Origin: Agrilactobacillus composti DSM 18527 = JCM 14202
GTDB taxonomy: Bacteria > Bacillota > Bacilli > Lactobacillales > Lactobacillaceae
Assembly: GCF_001436375.1 (NCBI RefSeq)
Contig: NZ_AZGA01000070.1
Location: forward strand, 1 to 64,000
DNA: 64,000 nucleotides
Reading direction: 5' to 3'
In this document: piece by piece, positions 37,398-47,049 of the stretch
Numbering within the stretch: the stretch's first letter is position 1
How the letters are laid out: each line of letters opens with the position of its first letter
Program-made: the position numbers and the translations under genes
Notes under the pieces: model-generated
Seen by the model: only the letters and a program-made list of their open reading frames with translations
Told to the model about the DNA's origin: nothing
Databases searched by the model: none

Positions 37398-39284
37398 TTA
37401 GAACTCAGCCAATTGAATTGACCGTTGGCTGCCTTGTTGGGTAAGTACTAATGTATTTTGGTTTAGTTGGACAGCCGGTACGACCACTTGGCCGTCTTGT
37501 AAACTCTCTAATTCCCGATCCCCTAAATAAAGCGACATGAGCGTATAATCCCCTGGTTTTAAGACACCTGTTTGCAATGGCAGCTTCGTTTTAGGGAAAT
37601 ACAGGCTGGTATTGGGTTCTGGTTCAGTTAAACTAACCTTTAATTCTGGTGATAACCCCACTAAACCCGTGATCCCCACATGCGTCTGATAAAAGACAGC
37701 ATTCTCAACAGTGGTCGGTAAAACTGCTTCAGAAGCAATGCCCTCATGGGGGGCAGCAAAACTCCCTTCAGCTAGGTGTAACGTCCGGTCGGTATGGATT
37801 TGATGAATCCGCACATGCCAAGGCATCGCTGGTATCACAAAGTTTTTGATGGTCACATCTGGCCAAGGTTGCCAGTTTGCGTAAATATAGTCTTCATGAA
37901 GTTGATAATCTTCATATTTGAAAACAGTCCGCCAAAAATTATCACTCTCAGAAACTGCTAGCGTACTGTCAAAGGCCCCTTGCTTTAATAAGGTGGTCCC
38001 TTTAGGCGTACTAAAGCCAAAAGTGGTGGAGTAAACATACTTCTCATATTTGGCAGCGCCATGGGCGTGTTCATGAGAATGCTGACCGGCGGTGAAAGCT
38101 TGCACTTCTAGGCCGGTTTGACTATGGGCCACCAACATGCGGGGTTCTGGCTGTAATTTAAGCGCTTCGAATTTGAAAGTATCACTTTCTTGAGCTTGCC
38201 AGAAAGGATCATCATCGGGCAATACCAAGAAAATATAACTCTTTAGCGCCCAGTAGGCTGAAGCCGGGCCATTATAACCTTCGGCAAAATTCATATTCGG
38301 GTAAGCATAACCGATAGGCATTAAGCCGTCCGTGGTGAAAATATCTTGTTTAAACCACCAGCGTAAATTATTCAGCAATAAATGCTTAATATCGCCTAGG
38401 GTATAATCCCCCAAGTCAATATGGGCAAAGGCACAAACGCCCCAAAAAGCAGCTTGGGCAAAGCGATAATCTAAACTGCGCCCATAAGGTAAAGCCGCCC
38501 CATCGGCAGCAAACCAATTGGCATAACTCTTAATAAAAGCGGTGGCCCGCTCTTTTAAAAGCCGTGTTTGGTCATTATCCCAGTTAGTCAATCCCACAAA
38601 AACCAGCGTAAAGAACTGATAGGCAAAGGGAATGTAGTTGTCAATTTGGTTTTCATAACCATCATAAGACCAGCCGTGATCTAAGTAATGGCCATTGGTG
38701 ATAGCAAAGTCAGCATCGATTAAGGCTTGGTGACCCTTGGTATCCACATCTACGGTGACAAAGAAGGAATTCACCATAGCTCTGAAAAACAGCCAGTTGG
38801 TCTTAGGAATGACCCGATGGTTCACTTGCTCCAGCCAGGCTAAAATTTGCTGCTGTTGCACACCACTTAAATGATCCCAAAAATCAGCTTTGGTTTCATA
38901 CAAGAAAGCCGTCAAAGCCCCCATTTCCACAAACATCTGATCATAATCGCCAAGCTCACCGCCCCAATAGTCCTTAGATTCTGGGTCGGTCCCGGCTAAA
39001 ATGCCATGAATGGTTAGTTCATACCATTCTGGATAAGCCAAAATGCGCTGGTGATCCGCAAAAAATGGGCCCAAGCCCCAAAGTAAGCGCATGAAGCCTT
39101 CGATTTCAGTTTTATCTTGAATATAAACCGCACCACTGGCACTAATGTTAAAGCGCCCGGCCCGTTCTTGTTGGGCCAAGACCTTCATGGCTGGTCGTAA
39201 AAAGTCTAGTAAAGAAGCCAGTACATCGGCTTTGCTGCGCAAGGGATTGTCTTTGATCTGCGCATTAAAAAGTTTAGCTTGCAC
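37398..39284 (-). CDS. DUF2264 protein, putative glycoside hydrolase
   Basis: 628 residues. The N-terminal 380 residues are rich in Trp and Tyr and look like an (alpha/alpha) toroid (AGRFNISASGAVYIQDKTEIEG, NWLFFRAMVNSF, DGWSYDG-type repeats, GRSLDYRFAQAAFWG); the rest is predicted beta-rich. This is the DUF2264 family; to my knowledge its members are linked to glycoside hydrolase family GH154, with beta-glucuronidase activity on arabinogalactan side chains. No signal peptide, so cytoplasmic. It lies 22 bp after the GH78 gene in the same transcript. The enzymatic activity is inferred from family and context. Confidence 0.8.
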   Translation of the reverse strand: MQAKLFNAQIKDNPLRSKADVLASLLDFLRPAMKVLAQQERAGRFNISASGAVYIQDKTEIEGFMRLLWGLGPFFADHQRILAYPEWYELTIHGILAGTDPESKDYWGGELGDYDQMFVEMGALTAFLYETKADFWDHLSGVQQQQILAWLEQVNHRVIPKTNWLFFRAMVNSFFVTVDVDTKGHQALIDADFAITNGHYLDHGWSYDGYENQIDNYIPFAYQFFTLVFVGLTNWDNDQTRLLKERATAFIKSYANWFAADGAALPYGRSLDYRFAQAAFWGVCAFAHIDLGDYTLGDIKHLLLNNLRWWFKQDIFTTDGLMPIGYAYPNMNFAEGYNGPASAYWALKSYIFLVLPDDDPFWQAQESDTFKFEALKLQPEPRMLVAHSQTGLEVQAFTAGQHSHEHAHGAAKYEKYVYSTTFGFSTPKGTTLLKQGAFDSTLAVSESDNFWRTVFKYEDYQLHEDYIYANWQPWPDVTIKNFVIPAMPWHVRIHQIHTDRTLHLAEGSFAAPHEGIASEAVLPTTVENAVFYQTHVGITGLVGLSPELKVSLTEPEPNTSLYFPKTKLPLQTGVLKPGDYTLMSLYLGDRELESLQDGQVVVPAVQLNQNTLVLTQQGSQRSIQLAEF

Positions 39285-39306
39285 GTTGGTATCCTCCTGT
39301 ATTGTC

Positions 39307-41976
39307 TTAAAGTTGATAACGAATGATATGTTGACCTGATGTCACGGTCAATGTATTTTTTATTGGTGTTTGGGTTTGGTCATCCACCGTCACTGCTTGT
39401 GCCGTGTCTGGTAAAGTGATCACCGCTGTGGTATTAGCAGGCGCTGTCAAAGTCAACGTCGCCATGGTATCAAGGCGTTGATAGTTCAATTTAATTAAGC
39501 CCTTACAACATGGTGTTTGTAAGGTGAATCGTTTAACTTTACCGGCCTGTACCCGGACACTGAACCGCTTAAAAGCTGGCTCCAGGGGCATGATCCCGGC
39601 AATCCCCTGGACAATGGTCAACCCAGGGGTGGCCCCCCAAGGATGGGACAAGGTCAAGTTAGGTTTGTAGTAATTACTCCAAGCTTCTGGAGCGATGGTG
39701 GCCTTTAGCTGGTTCAAAATAGCTGCAAAGGTCTTGGCATCTTTTTGATCATCGTCATTTAACAATAATCTTGAAGCAGCCTGGGCATGCCCACTGTTCA
39801 ATAATCCTCTTAGCATAAAGTAAATGAAGTAAATACTACCGATGAATTCCCCATTATTGGCCACAAATTCAGCCAGTTGATCAGCCATAGCTTTTGAATC
39901 ATAAACCCCATAACAAAGGGCATAGGCTGAAGCATGGTGAGAAAAATGGGTATTCGGTGTCAGGTCTGCTTGCAAGGAATCATAAAATTTCCCCGCTTTT
40001 TGATCATACAGGCGGGCAATCATGGCCGCTTTTAAATCTGCACTGCGTTTGGCATAAATTGCTTGATCCGCCTTTTGTCCAACCACAGCGGCAATCTGGG
40101 CCATTATTTGATAAATCCCCACATAAATCGCATTAAATGGGGTATTATAAGTGCCTTCCACATAGCCATCCCGCTCACGGATAGGCCAGTCGATCAGGCC
40201 GTTATTCGTTACTAAATGTAGGTCTTCATCATAGTTATCGGCTTGTTTAGCGGGCCGCCAAGAAGCATTGGCATTATCGGTCTTAGTGGCCCCGCGCTTT
40301 AGTTTTTCTTTAATGACATCATAACGAGCCGCCAATAACGTGGCATCCCCGGTATACAAGTAGTCATACCAAAGCATCTCCACATTAAACAGTTTGTAAT
40401 CCTCTGGCCAAGTGGGATTATCCAATAAGTAATTAGCTGAATGCCGGGCTAAGGCATAGTTATCGGAAATCACATAGCTGCTGTTGGCATTGACCAATAG
40501 GTCGCCTTCATAGGCGCGCCGTTCTCTGGCCTGGGAATCCACATAGATGTCTTGATTCGTGGCTTTGATGGTGTATTTAGACAAGTCATATTCCTGATTT
40601 AAAAGGGGCTGATCAGACTCAAAAGTCCCCAATTGATCATCAAAGGCTTGGCGTTCCGCCCACCCACTGATGGCGTCCACCGATAAGTCACCGTGAAAAC
40701 CAACGACCTCCACATAACGGAAATTCTTCATTTGCAAAGTGGTAAATTGATTTTCACCAGCAATCAGCTGCCAAGTTTCCACATAATCTGGACCACAGGC
40801 TAAATGATGGCGCACGTGGCCATCGGCTTGTAGCTGCTCACCGGCATAGATATTGACTTTTTGGGCCACGGGGCTGGTTAACGCCACCGTCAAACTGCCA
40901 ATGATCTCTTTGCCCAAATCCACCAAGTAAGTGGTTGGGGCTAGCTTAGTGACCGCCTTGGTGGGCTCAGCCGTTTTAAAGCGTTGCGTGTTCTCAGCCC
41001 CATAGGGTAATAACAATCCCCCGTCTAAGGGAACCGTTGGTGCCGTGACGACAGCCGCTGGCCAAGCCTTATCTGCAAAGTCAGGTTCTGAAAAGCCCTG
41101 GGGATAAAAGTTCATATCCACATTTTCTTGGGGCATTTCAAAATATTGACTGGCAATTTTAGCGCCAAAATCCCCAAAGGCACTGGACCCATCTAAGGCC
41201 CGCCAACTGGCGTCACTGACCAGTAATTCTACCAGCGTACCATCACTTTCAAAAGCCACTACTTGGGCAAAGAAAGCCCGCAGTTTACTGGCACCAGTGG
41301 CAATGACACTAATTTGGTTACCTTGTGATTGCACTTGGTCACTGATTTCAAAAGTTTGGTAAAAATAAGCTGTTTGATCTTGGTCATCATAGTATTCATG
41401 GGGCCGAGCACTACCCACCCCCACACAGTGGCCATTGACATATAGATCAAAACTTTGGGCTAAGGTCACTTCGTTCCCCCGGGCCAAGACGCGGATATAA
41501 ACACTGTCTATTTTGGCCCTAGGCAACTTAAACTCAGGACTACGCAAAAAGGCGAAGTTCCCTAAAGCCGGCCGGCCATCTGGTGTCGTGGACTGGTTTT
41601 GAGCCCAGATTCCCGGTGCCGTGAAGTGATCAATGGCCGTTAAGAAGTGATTGGGTTGGGACAATTCACTGGTGTTGCCATGATTATCCCGAATGCGAAC
41701 TTGCCAATAATAAAGTTTATTTTCGATGAGTAAGTCGTTTAAAGCCGGATAAGTTACCGCCGTATTTTCCCCAGAAGCTTCCCAGGGGCTGACGGCTAAG
41801 TAATTATGGGCGGCTAAGGCTTGTTCCGAAATTCCAAAGACCAACTGATAGGCTGTTTGAAACGTATCAGCCGCTTCACTTTCCACCCACCAGCTAAACT
41901 TGGGATCTTGGACCACGTTGTAGGCCTGTGTTAATAAATTCACCCGTAAATGGGTTGGTTGCTTTAATGCATCCAA
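39307..41976 (-). CDS. alpha-L-rhamnosidase (GH78)
   Basis: 889 residues in the usual GH78 order: an N-terminal fibronectin-like domain, two beta-sandwich domains (the second with carbohydrate-binding character), the (alpha/alpha)6 barrel, and a C-terminal beta domain. The conserved acidic set D-x4-E-x6-D is D480, E485 and D492 (DSQARERRAYEGD). A further candidate Glu, the inverting base, lies in PEAWSNYY before HPWGATPG. It removes terminal rhamnose from oligosaccharides or glycosides. No signal peptide. Lies 15 bp after the LacI gene. Confidence 0.9.
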   Translation of the reverse strand: MDALKQPTHLRVNLLTQAYNVVQDPKFSWWVESEAADTFQTAYQLVFGISEQALAAHNYLAVSPWEASGENTAVTYPALNDLLIENKLYYWQVRIRDNHGNTSELSQPNHFLTAIDHFTAPGIWAQNQSTTPDGRPALGNFAFLRSPEFKLPRAKIDSVYIRVLARGNEVTLAQSFDLYVNGHCVGVGSARPHEYYDDQDQTAYFYQTFEISDQVQSQGNQISVIATGASKLRAFFAQVVAFESDGTLVELLVSDASWRALDGSSAFGDFGAKIASQYFEMPQENVDMNFYPQGFSEPDFADKAWPAAVVTAPTVPLDGGLLLPYGAENTQRFKTAEPTKAVTKLAPTTYLVDLGKEIIGSLTVALTSPVAQKVNIYAGEQLQADGHVRHHLACGPDYVETWQLIAGENQFTTLQMKNFRYVEVVGFHGDLSVDAISGWAERQAFDDQLGTFESDQPLLNQEYDLSKYTIKATNQDIYVDSQARERRAYEGDLLVNANSSYVISDNYALARHSANYLLDNPTWPEDYKLFNVEMLWYDYLYTGDATLLAARYDVIKEKLKRGATKTDNANASWRPAKQADNYDEDLHLVTNNGLIDWPIRERDGYVEGTYNTPFNAIYVGIYQIMAQIAAVVGQKADQAIYAKRSADLKAAMIARLYDQKAGKFYDSLQADLTPNTHFSHHASAYALCYGVYDSKAMADQLAEFVANNGEFIGSIYFIYFMLRGLLNSGHAQAASRLLLNDDDQKDAKTFAAILNQLKATIAPEAWSNYYKPNLTLSHPWGATPGLTIVQGIAGIMPLEPAFKRFSVRVQAGKVKRFTLQTPCCKGLIKLNYQRLDTMATLTLTAPANTTAVITLPDTAQAVTVDDQTQTPIKNTLTVTSGQHIIRYQL

Positions 41977-41991
41977 GTTTTGACACCTTCC

Positions 41992-42990
41992 TTAAATACT
42001 ACTCTCCCGGCGAATAAATTCGGAAGCGTAGACATTAGATTGCGGAATCCGTTTGGGATTTTCAAGCCGCTTTTTCAATAAAGATATCGCCCGCTCGCCC
42101 ATCAATTCAGTTTGTGAATGAATCGTACTCAATGTCGGTGTTGTAAATTTAGCAATGGCCACGTCGTTGAAACTGACAATGCTGACCCGTTCAGGGACGG
42201 CAATATCTGCTTGCGATAATGCCCGCAATGCCCCCACGGCCATGGCATCACTCCCTAGAATAAAGCCATGGGGCAAGTCCGGCCCTAACTGTTTAATGGC
42301 TTGATCCATCATCTCAAAACCTGACTCTGGGGAATAATCACCTTTGAAGACAAATTTAGGTTCAAATAAATTGAGTTGTCTTAAATAGGCCGTAAAAGTC
42401 ACCAACCGGGGATCTGGGATAATGTCGGTCTCTTTAGAAGTCTGTTCTTGACCGATCAGCATGCCAATATCTTTAATATGGTGTTTAAGGTAATGATCAA
42501 TAATCGTCTTGATTGGGGTTTCATAGTCACTTTGGACACTATCAAAGCCTTCAGGTAGGGTATTTTGACCCACAAAAACCATCGGTAATTTTAACTTCTT
42601 TAAATCCCGGATTTCAATGCGATCGAATTTACCGATCATGATCAAACCGTCTAAGGCCACACTGTCTTGACCTAAAATTTCATCTAGGGTCATGGATTCA
42701 GTGGCAATGCCTAGGCTATTAGCCTTGTTCTCCACACCGTTTTGAATCTGCATATAATATAAGTCGTTAAGTTCTTGGCTCATGGTATGCCACTGAACGA
42801 TGCCAATGTTAGCCGTGATACGTCTTTTAGCTTTTCTAGAGCGGCGTTTATATTGGAGATCTTCAGCGGTTTGTAAGACCCGCTGCCTGGTTTCATCGGT
42901 CACGGACAGGGTTTCATCAAAGCTCAAAATTCTGGATACGGTGGAGATGGATACTTTCGCTTGTTCAGCGATATCTTTAATTGTCGTCAT
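41992..42990 (-). CDS. LacI family transcriptional regulator (first)
   Basis: 332 residues. N-terminal HTH TTIKDIAEQAKVSISTVSRIL with the usual hinge helix, then a periplasmic-binding-type sensor domain (IGIVQWHTM, GLIMIGKF, GFILGSDAMAVGALRAL, VSIVSFND) and the C-terminal GERAISLLKKRLENP. It heads the transcript lacI-GH78-DUF2264 and probably responds to a sugar released from that pathway. Its own promoter region shows no clear copy of the TAATCG operator. Confidence 0.92.
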   Translation of the reverse strand: MTTIKDIAEQAKVSISTVSRILSFDETLSVTDETRQRVLQTAEDLQYKRRSRKAKRRITANIGIVQWHTMSQELNDLYYMQIQNGVENKANSLGIATESMTLDEILGQDSVALDGLIMIGKFDRIEIRDLKKLKLPMVFVGQNTLPEGFDSVQSDYETPIKTIIDHYLKHHIKDIGMLIGQEQTSKETDIIPDPRLVTFTAYLRQLNLFEPKFVFKGDYSPESGFEMMDQAIKQLGPDLPHGFILGSDAMAVGALRALSQADIAVPERVSIVSFNDVAIAKFTTPTLSTIHSQTELMGERAISLLKKRLENPKRIPQSNVYASEFIRRESSI

Positions 42991-43098
42991 AGTTTCACCT
43001 TTGCTATATATAATACGGATTTATCACCTATTCCTAAATATTACTTCATTTGGCCTAGCTATGACAAAGCTTTTTGTAAATATCTATGAAAAAACTAT

Positions 43099-43134
43099 AA
43101 AAAAGGCAGCCGAGCCAAATCATTTGTCCCTGCC
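43099..43134 (-). terminator. terminator of the symporter gene
   Basis: GGCAG (43105-43109) and CTGCC (43130-43134) stem with a long loop, with a T run on the minus strand. It separates the symporter transcript from the downstream lacI gene. Confidence 0.6.
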
Positions 43135-43165
43135 ACCTTCTTATTAAGCGGCGAATTGCGCGCCT

Positions 43166-44734
43166 TTATTTTTCAGATAATTTTGCTTCTGCATGTTGGA
43201 TCGCAGACCGTTCAGCTTTAGGAACCACGTTGTTATTACCCCAAAGTTGATCGTATTTGAAACCTGTTAATTGCTCAACAACAGATTTAGTGGCTGGATC
43301 AACATCAGCTTTAGCGCCCCCAGCTTTCAAACGGTCAATTTCAGCCCGTAATACTTTGTGATGGGCCCGGTCCAATTTGAAGAAGAAGGTCGTGATAAAG
43401 GCAGCTAATAACAAGACCCCAGTCCCAATCAATAACCATAGAATCAAACCACGCATGGCCCCAGGTGTTTGGGTTTTCGCGTTTTCCACGAAACCACAAG
43501 CAGATAATACTAACCCAGTTAAGAATGGTGCTAAGGCAGAAGTTGTCTTACGAGCGAAGGTCATGATACCGGCAAAAACCCCTTCACGCCGTTCCCGAGT
43601 GACGATTTCATCAACATCGGGAATGAAGGTATAAACAGTCCAAGGGACATAACCAGTCCCTGAGTTTGAGACACCCCAAGTTAATTGCAAAGCATACAAC
43701 CAACCAACGGCCGTCCCAGTCCCTACTAATGGGGAGAAGCCTAAGAAGGCATAGGCGACGACGGTGCCAAACATCAAGATATACATGATCCGCAATAAGC
43801 GGGATGGACCTAATTTAGACATGATCTTAGGCCATAACAAGTTACAAGGAATCCCAATAATAGACCCAAAGGTCAAAATGTTACTAGCAGTAACGGCATC
43901 GCTCTTCATGGCGTAAACCACGAAGAAAACATAAGTGGCACCAACAATATCCCGAGCAGTAAAGGACGTTAAGTAAATCAATAGATGCAAAGCATAAGAT
44001 TTGATTCGGAAAACAGATCCCATGTCTTTGATCATATTCCACATGGTTTTCAAAGGATTTTCGGTCTTAACTTTACTTTCAGCAATGATTGCAGCTTTTT
44101 CAGCATCACTGCCATCAGTTTCCCGTTCAAAAGTAGAGAAGTAAGTTAAAGTAATCGCTAAGATGAAGACAACAGCCAATAAAATACCAACGACTAAGAA
44201 AGCATTCGGGTTATTCTTGCCCATCACGGCGAAGACCCGACCTGGTAACCAAGAAGCTAAGAATGTGGCTAGAGCTGCCCAAAGCATTCTAGAACTGGAT
44301 AATTTAGATTTGGTATCATAATCATCCGTCATTTCAGCAGCTAACGTTTCGTATGGAATCATAACCAGAGCGGTGAATGCTTCCATTAATAAGTAAGTGA
44401 CTAAGTAGAACCAGAAATTCATATGGGCAATCCAAATGATGATGTATAACACCATCAATGGGATGGCTAACAGTAAGAAGAAACGCCGCCGACCAAAACG
44501 TCGGCCCATTTTAGTGGCGCCAAAGTGATCGGTTAAATAACCCATCAATGGACTGATAAAGGAATCGGCGACCCGGGCGATGGCTAAAATAGACCCCGCC
44601 AAAGCCGGTGATAATCCCCCAAATTCTGTGTAGAAGAACAACATCCAAGTGGATGCAACGGCCAAGGCCCCATTGCCAAACAGGTCCGCAGCCCCGTAGC
44701 CGACGATGTTGCCCCAGTTAACTTTTCGCTTCAT
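43166..44734 (-). CDS. GPH-family sugar:cation symporter (MFS)
   Basis: 522 residues with 12 predicted membrane helices. The opening NIVGYGAADLFGNGALAVASTW, the DSFISPLMGYLTDH motif in loop 2-3 and GRRRFFLL fit the glycoside-pentoside-hexuronide family (close to putative rhamnogalacturonide, glucuronide and melibiose carriers). A 70-residue hydrophilic C-terminal tail (RAEIDRLKAGG, ending AEAKLSEK) is longer than in the basic family. GGAGG before the ATG. It is the only transporter of the island and presumably brings in the oligosaccharide or glycoside; substrate is inferred. Confidence 0.88.
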   Translation of the reverse strand: MKRKVNWGNIVGYGAADLFGNGALAVASTWMLFFYTEFGGLSPALAGSILAIARVADSFISPLMGYLTDHFGATKMGRRFGRRRFFLLLAIPLMVLYIIIWIAHMNFWFYLVTYLLMEAFTALVMIPYETLAAEMTDDYDTKSKLSSSRMLWAALATFLASWLPGRVFAVMGKNNPNAFLVVGILLAVVFILAITLTYFSTFERETDGSDAEKAAIIAESKVKTENPLKTMWNMIKDMGSVFRIKSYALHLLIYLTSFTARDIVGATYVFFVVYAMKSDAVTASNILTFGSIIGIPCNLLWPKIMSKLGPSRLLRIMYILMFGTVVAYAFLGFSPLVGTGTAVGWLYALQLTWGVSNSGTGYVPWTVYTFIPDVDEIVTRERREGVFAGIMTFARKTTSALAPFLTGLVLSACGFVENAKTQTPGAMRGLILWLLIGTGVLLLAAFITTFFFKLDRAHHKVLRAEIDRLKAGGAKADVDPATKSVVEQLTGFKYDQLWGNNNVVPKAERSAIQHAEAKLSEK

Positions 44735-44846
44735 GATATAAACCCTCCTAATACGTGATAATGAAACGGCAATAATGATGGCGCTAACTGTTTGTGAATA
44801 TTAAAGCATTTTGCATTTAGTAAAAGATTATGAGTGATAAGCTTGC

Positions 44847-44870
44847 GTAAGCGTTTGCGTAATCGTTTAC
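44847..44870. promoter_or_regulatory. tandem 12-bp LacI-type operators at the symporter promoter
   Basis: Two abutting 12-bp sites, GTAAGCGTTTGC (44847-44858) and GTAATCGTTTAC (44859-44870), lie immediately downstream of the symporter -10 on the minus strand, covering the transcription start. Each has a CG centre, typical of LacI-family sites. A related pair is found at the GH2 promoter. On the minus strand the second site (TGTAAACGATTACG) also resembles a cre site. Confidence 0.6.
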
Positions 44871-44876
44871 AAGGCT

Positions 44877-44905
44877 ATAATATACTTAGTTTTAGAAAAA
44901 AGCAA
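44877..44905 (-). promoter_or_regulatory. putative promoter of the symporter gene
   Basis: -35 TTGCTT (44905-44900), 17-bp spacer, -10 TATTAT (44882-44877). It leaves a leader of about 135 bases before the symporter start. Confidence 0.5.
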
Positions 44906-44970
44906 TATGTTTTTGATATTTTTACTAAACTTTTTTCGAAAATATTTACCTCCTAAAGTTAAGGCATGCT

Positions 44971-45120
44971 CAAATAGTTACAGAAGTATGTTAAAATAGT
45001 AGAGGATATCGGTTTCTCTTCGAGCGCATCCCTAGCCTGTGATTTTTTCACAGCTTCTGGATTTTTATCAGGTTTGTTATTAAAAGTGATTGCCCACAGT
45101 TACTCATTCAAATATTTTTA
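44971..45120. other. unexplained middle of the divergent intergenic region
   Basis: The gap between the symporter and GH2 genes is about 490 bp. Apart from the two promoter-operator blocks at its ends, the middle has no ORF. It holds a -10-like TAAAAT (44992-44997), AGAG/CTCT arms near 45001-45020 and a CTGTGA-TCACAG hairpin near 45038-45054. It may be a small RNA or a long leader, but nothing was recognised. Confidence 0.25.
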
Positions 45121-45141
45121 GTAAAATTAAGTAAAAATATG

Positions 45142-45169
45142 TTGACTGTTCCCTTATTAATAGTAAAAT
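45142..45169 (+). promoter_or_regulatory. promoter of the GH2-GH59 operon
   Basis: -35 TTGACT (45142-45147), 16-bp spacer, -10 TAAAAT (45164-45169), each one base from consensus. The gene starts at 45229 after a TTGGAGG ribosome site. Confidence 0.65.
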
Positions 45170-45176
45170 ATGACAC

Positions 45177-45200
45177 GTAAGCGCTTTACTAATCGTTAAT
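45177..45200. promoter_or_regulatory. tandem 12-bp LacI-type operators at the GH2 promoter
   Basis: GTAAGCGCTTTA (45177-45188) and CTAATCGTTAAT (45189-45200) abut each other just after the -10. They match the pair at 44847-44870 in 18 of 24 positions, in the same plus-strand orientation and with the same 12-bp period. The position suits repression of the GH2-GH59 operon. Confidence 0.65.
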
Positions 45201-45228
45201 ATATATTCTTATTTGGAGGTTTTACAAC

Positions 45229-47049
45229 ATGGAAAAAGAACTACTCTATCCGGTGGCCAATGTCAACCGCCGCAATGAATCATTAGATGGGTTGTGGCAA
45301 TTTAAATTTGATCCAAAAAGTATCGGTGAACAAGCGGACTGGCCTAAAGGTCTCAGTGATACCCTAGATATGCCAGTGCCTTCTAGCTTCAACGACTACT
45401 TCACGGATAAAGATTCAAGAGAGTATGTTGGTGATTTTTGGTACGCTCGCCATTTCTTTGTACCCACTGAATGGCAAGACAAATTAGTGGGTCTGCGCTT
45501 TGACGCTGCCACCCACCGAGCTAAAATCTATGTCAATGGGCAACTGATCCGCAGCCATGAAGGCGGCTTTTTACCCTTTACGGCCGAAATCAATCGTGCA
45601 GTCCATTTCGGGGCCGACAATTTAGTAGTGGTTAAATTAAACAATGAACTCCACCGGGATCGTTTACCCGCAGGTGATACTGCAACTTTACGCAATGGTC
45701 ACAAGATGGCCAAGCCTTTCTTTGACTTTTATAACTACGCTGGGTTAAACCGCAGTGTCCACTTGTTGGCCGTTCCCAAGACCCGGGTGATCGATTACAG
45801 TGTCACTTACGCCTTAGACGGCGAGGATGCCACAGTACACTATACCGTCACTGCCAATCATAATGCCGATACCACCGTGCGCTTAGAAGATGCCAACGGG
45901 GTTGTTGTGGCCAAAAGCAACGGATCAACTGGTGATTTGTTGGTGGCAAACGCCCATTTATGGCAGGTGGGCCAAGCTTATTTGTACAAATTGGTCATTG
46001 AATTACATCAAGACGGGGCAACTATTGACACTTATAGTGCTGAAATTGGCATCCGGACCGTGGCGATTGTCGGCCATGAGATCCTCATCAATGGTCAATC
46101 GGTTTACCTGCGGGGCTTTGGCCGTCATGAAGATAGTAACTTTGCCGGCCGGGGTTTTGACTTAAAAGTTGAAACAAGAGATTTAGCCTTGATGAAATGG
46201 ATCGGGGCCAACTCTTATCGTTCTTCCCACTATCCTTATGATGAACAAGCTTACCAAATGGCCGACAAAGCTGGTATCTTGATTATTGATGAAGTCCCAG
46301 CCGTGGGCTTTAAGATGGCCGCTGCCAGCTTTTTAGGGGGCTTAGACCAAAACTTCTTTGACGGTGATTGGATCGATAGCTTATATGACCATCATTTAGA
46401 TCAAGTCCAAGATTTAATCAAACGGGACAAGAACCATCCTAGTGTCTTAGCTTGGAGCTTGTTCAATGAACCGGATACGTCTTCTGAAAAATGTGTGCCT
46501 TACTTCACGAAACTCTTCAAGGCTACGGCGGACTTGGATCCCCAAAAACGCCCCCGGACCTTCACCTTGAATGAAGATGATACCTATGAAACTTCCCATG
46601 CCTTGCAATTCCCAGATATTTACTTACTCAACCGCTATCCCGGCTGGTACCATAAATGGGGTTATGAGATCTCCGATGGTGAAGCTGGCTTACGAGATGA
46701 ACTAGACCAGTGGGCGGCTTCTGATATCGACAAACCCATCGTCTTTTCGGAATACGGTGGCGACACCCAAGCCGGCTTGCACAAACTGCCTTCGGTAATG
46801 TGGAGTGAAGAATACCAAACCGAATTGTTAGAAATGTTCAATCGGGTCTTTGACAGCTACGATTTCATCCGCGGCGAACAGCCTTGGAATTTGGCTGATT
46901 TCCAAACTGTTGAAGGCAATATGCGCGTTGATGGCAATAAAAAAGGTCTGTTCACCCGGGATCGGCAACCAAAAGCGGCCGCCTTTTACCTAAAAAAACG
47001 GTGGCATGACCTTCCCTTGGATTACAAAGCCAAAGGAGCCAAATCATGA
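45229..47049 (+). CDS. uidA: beta-glucuronidase (GH2)
   Basis: 606 residues, the normal length of GH2 beta-glucuronidases. Jelly-roll (1-180), Ig-like (185-280) and TIM-barrel (285-600) domains. Acid/base E414 in FNEPDT, nucleophile E508 in FSEYGGDT, and the N570-x-K572 motif (DGNKKGLFTRDRQPK) that grips the glucuronate carboxylate and distinguishes glucuronidases from galactosidases. No signal peptide. First gene of a two-gene operon with GH59; the stop overlaps the next start by 4 bases. Releases terminal glucuronic acid. Confidence 0.93.
   Translation: MEKELLYPVANVNRRNESLDGLWQFKFDPKSIGEQADWPKGLSDTLDMPVPSSFNDYFTDKDSREYVGDFWYARHFFVPTEWQDKLVGLRFDAATHRAKIYVNGQLIRSHEGGFLPFTAEINRAVHFGADNLVVVKLNNELHRDRLPAGDTATLRNGHKMAKPFFDFYNYAGLNRSVHLLAVPKTRVIDYSVTYALDGEDATVHYTVTANHNADTTVRLEDANGVVVAKSNGSTGDLLVANAHLWQVGQAYLYKLVIELHQDGATIDTYSAEIGIRTVAIVGHEILINGQSVYLRGFGRHEDSNFAGRGFDLKVETRDLALMKWIGANSYRSSHYPYDEQAYQMADKAGILIIDEVPAVGFKMAAASFLGGLDQNFFDGDWIDSLYDHHLDQVQDLIKRDKNHPSVLAWSLFNEPDTSSEKCVPYFTKLFKATADLDPQKRPRTFTLNEDDTYETSHALQFPDIYLLNRYPGWYHKWGYEISDGEAGLRDELDQWAASDIDKPIVFSEYGGDTQAGLHKLPSVMWSEEYQTELLEMFNRVFDSYDFIRGEQPWNLADFQTVEGNMRVDGNKKGLFTRDRQPKAAAFYLKKRWHDLPLDYKAKGAKS

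Noticed and set aside
44859-44870. Second symporter-promoter site read as a cre site
   Set aside because: On the minus strand it matches cre at most positions, but its tandem partner and the similar pair at the GH2 promoter favour a LacI-type operator; both readings may hold.
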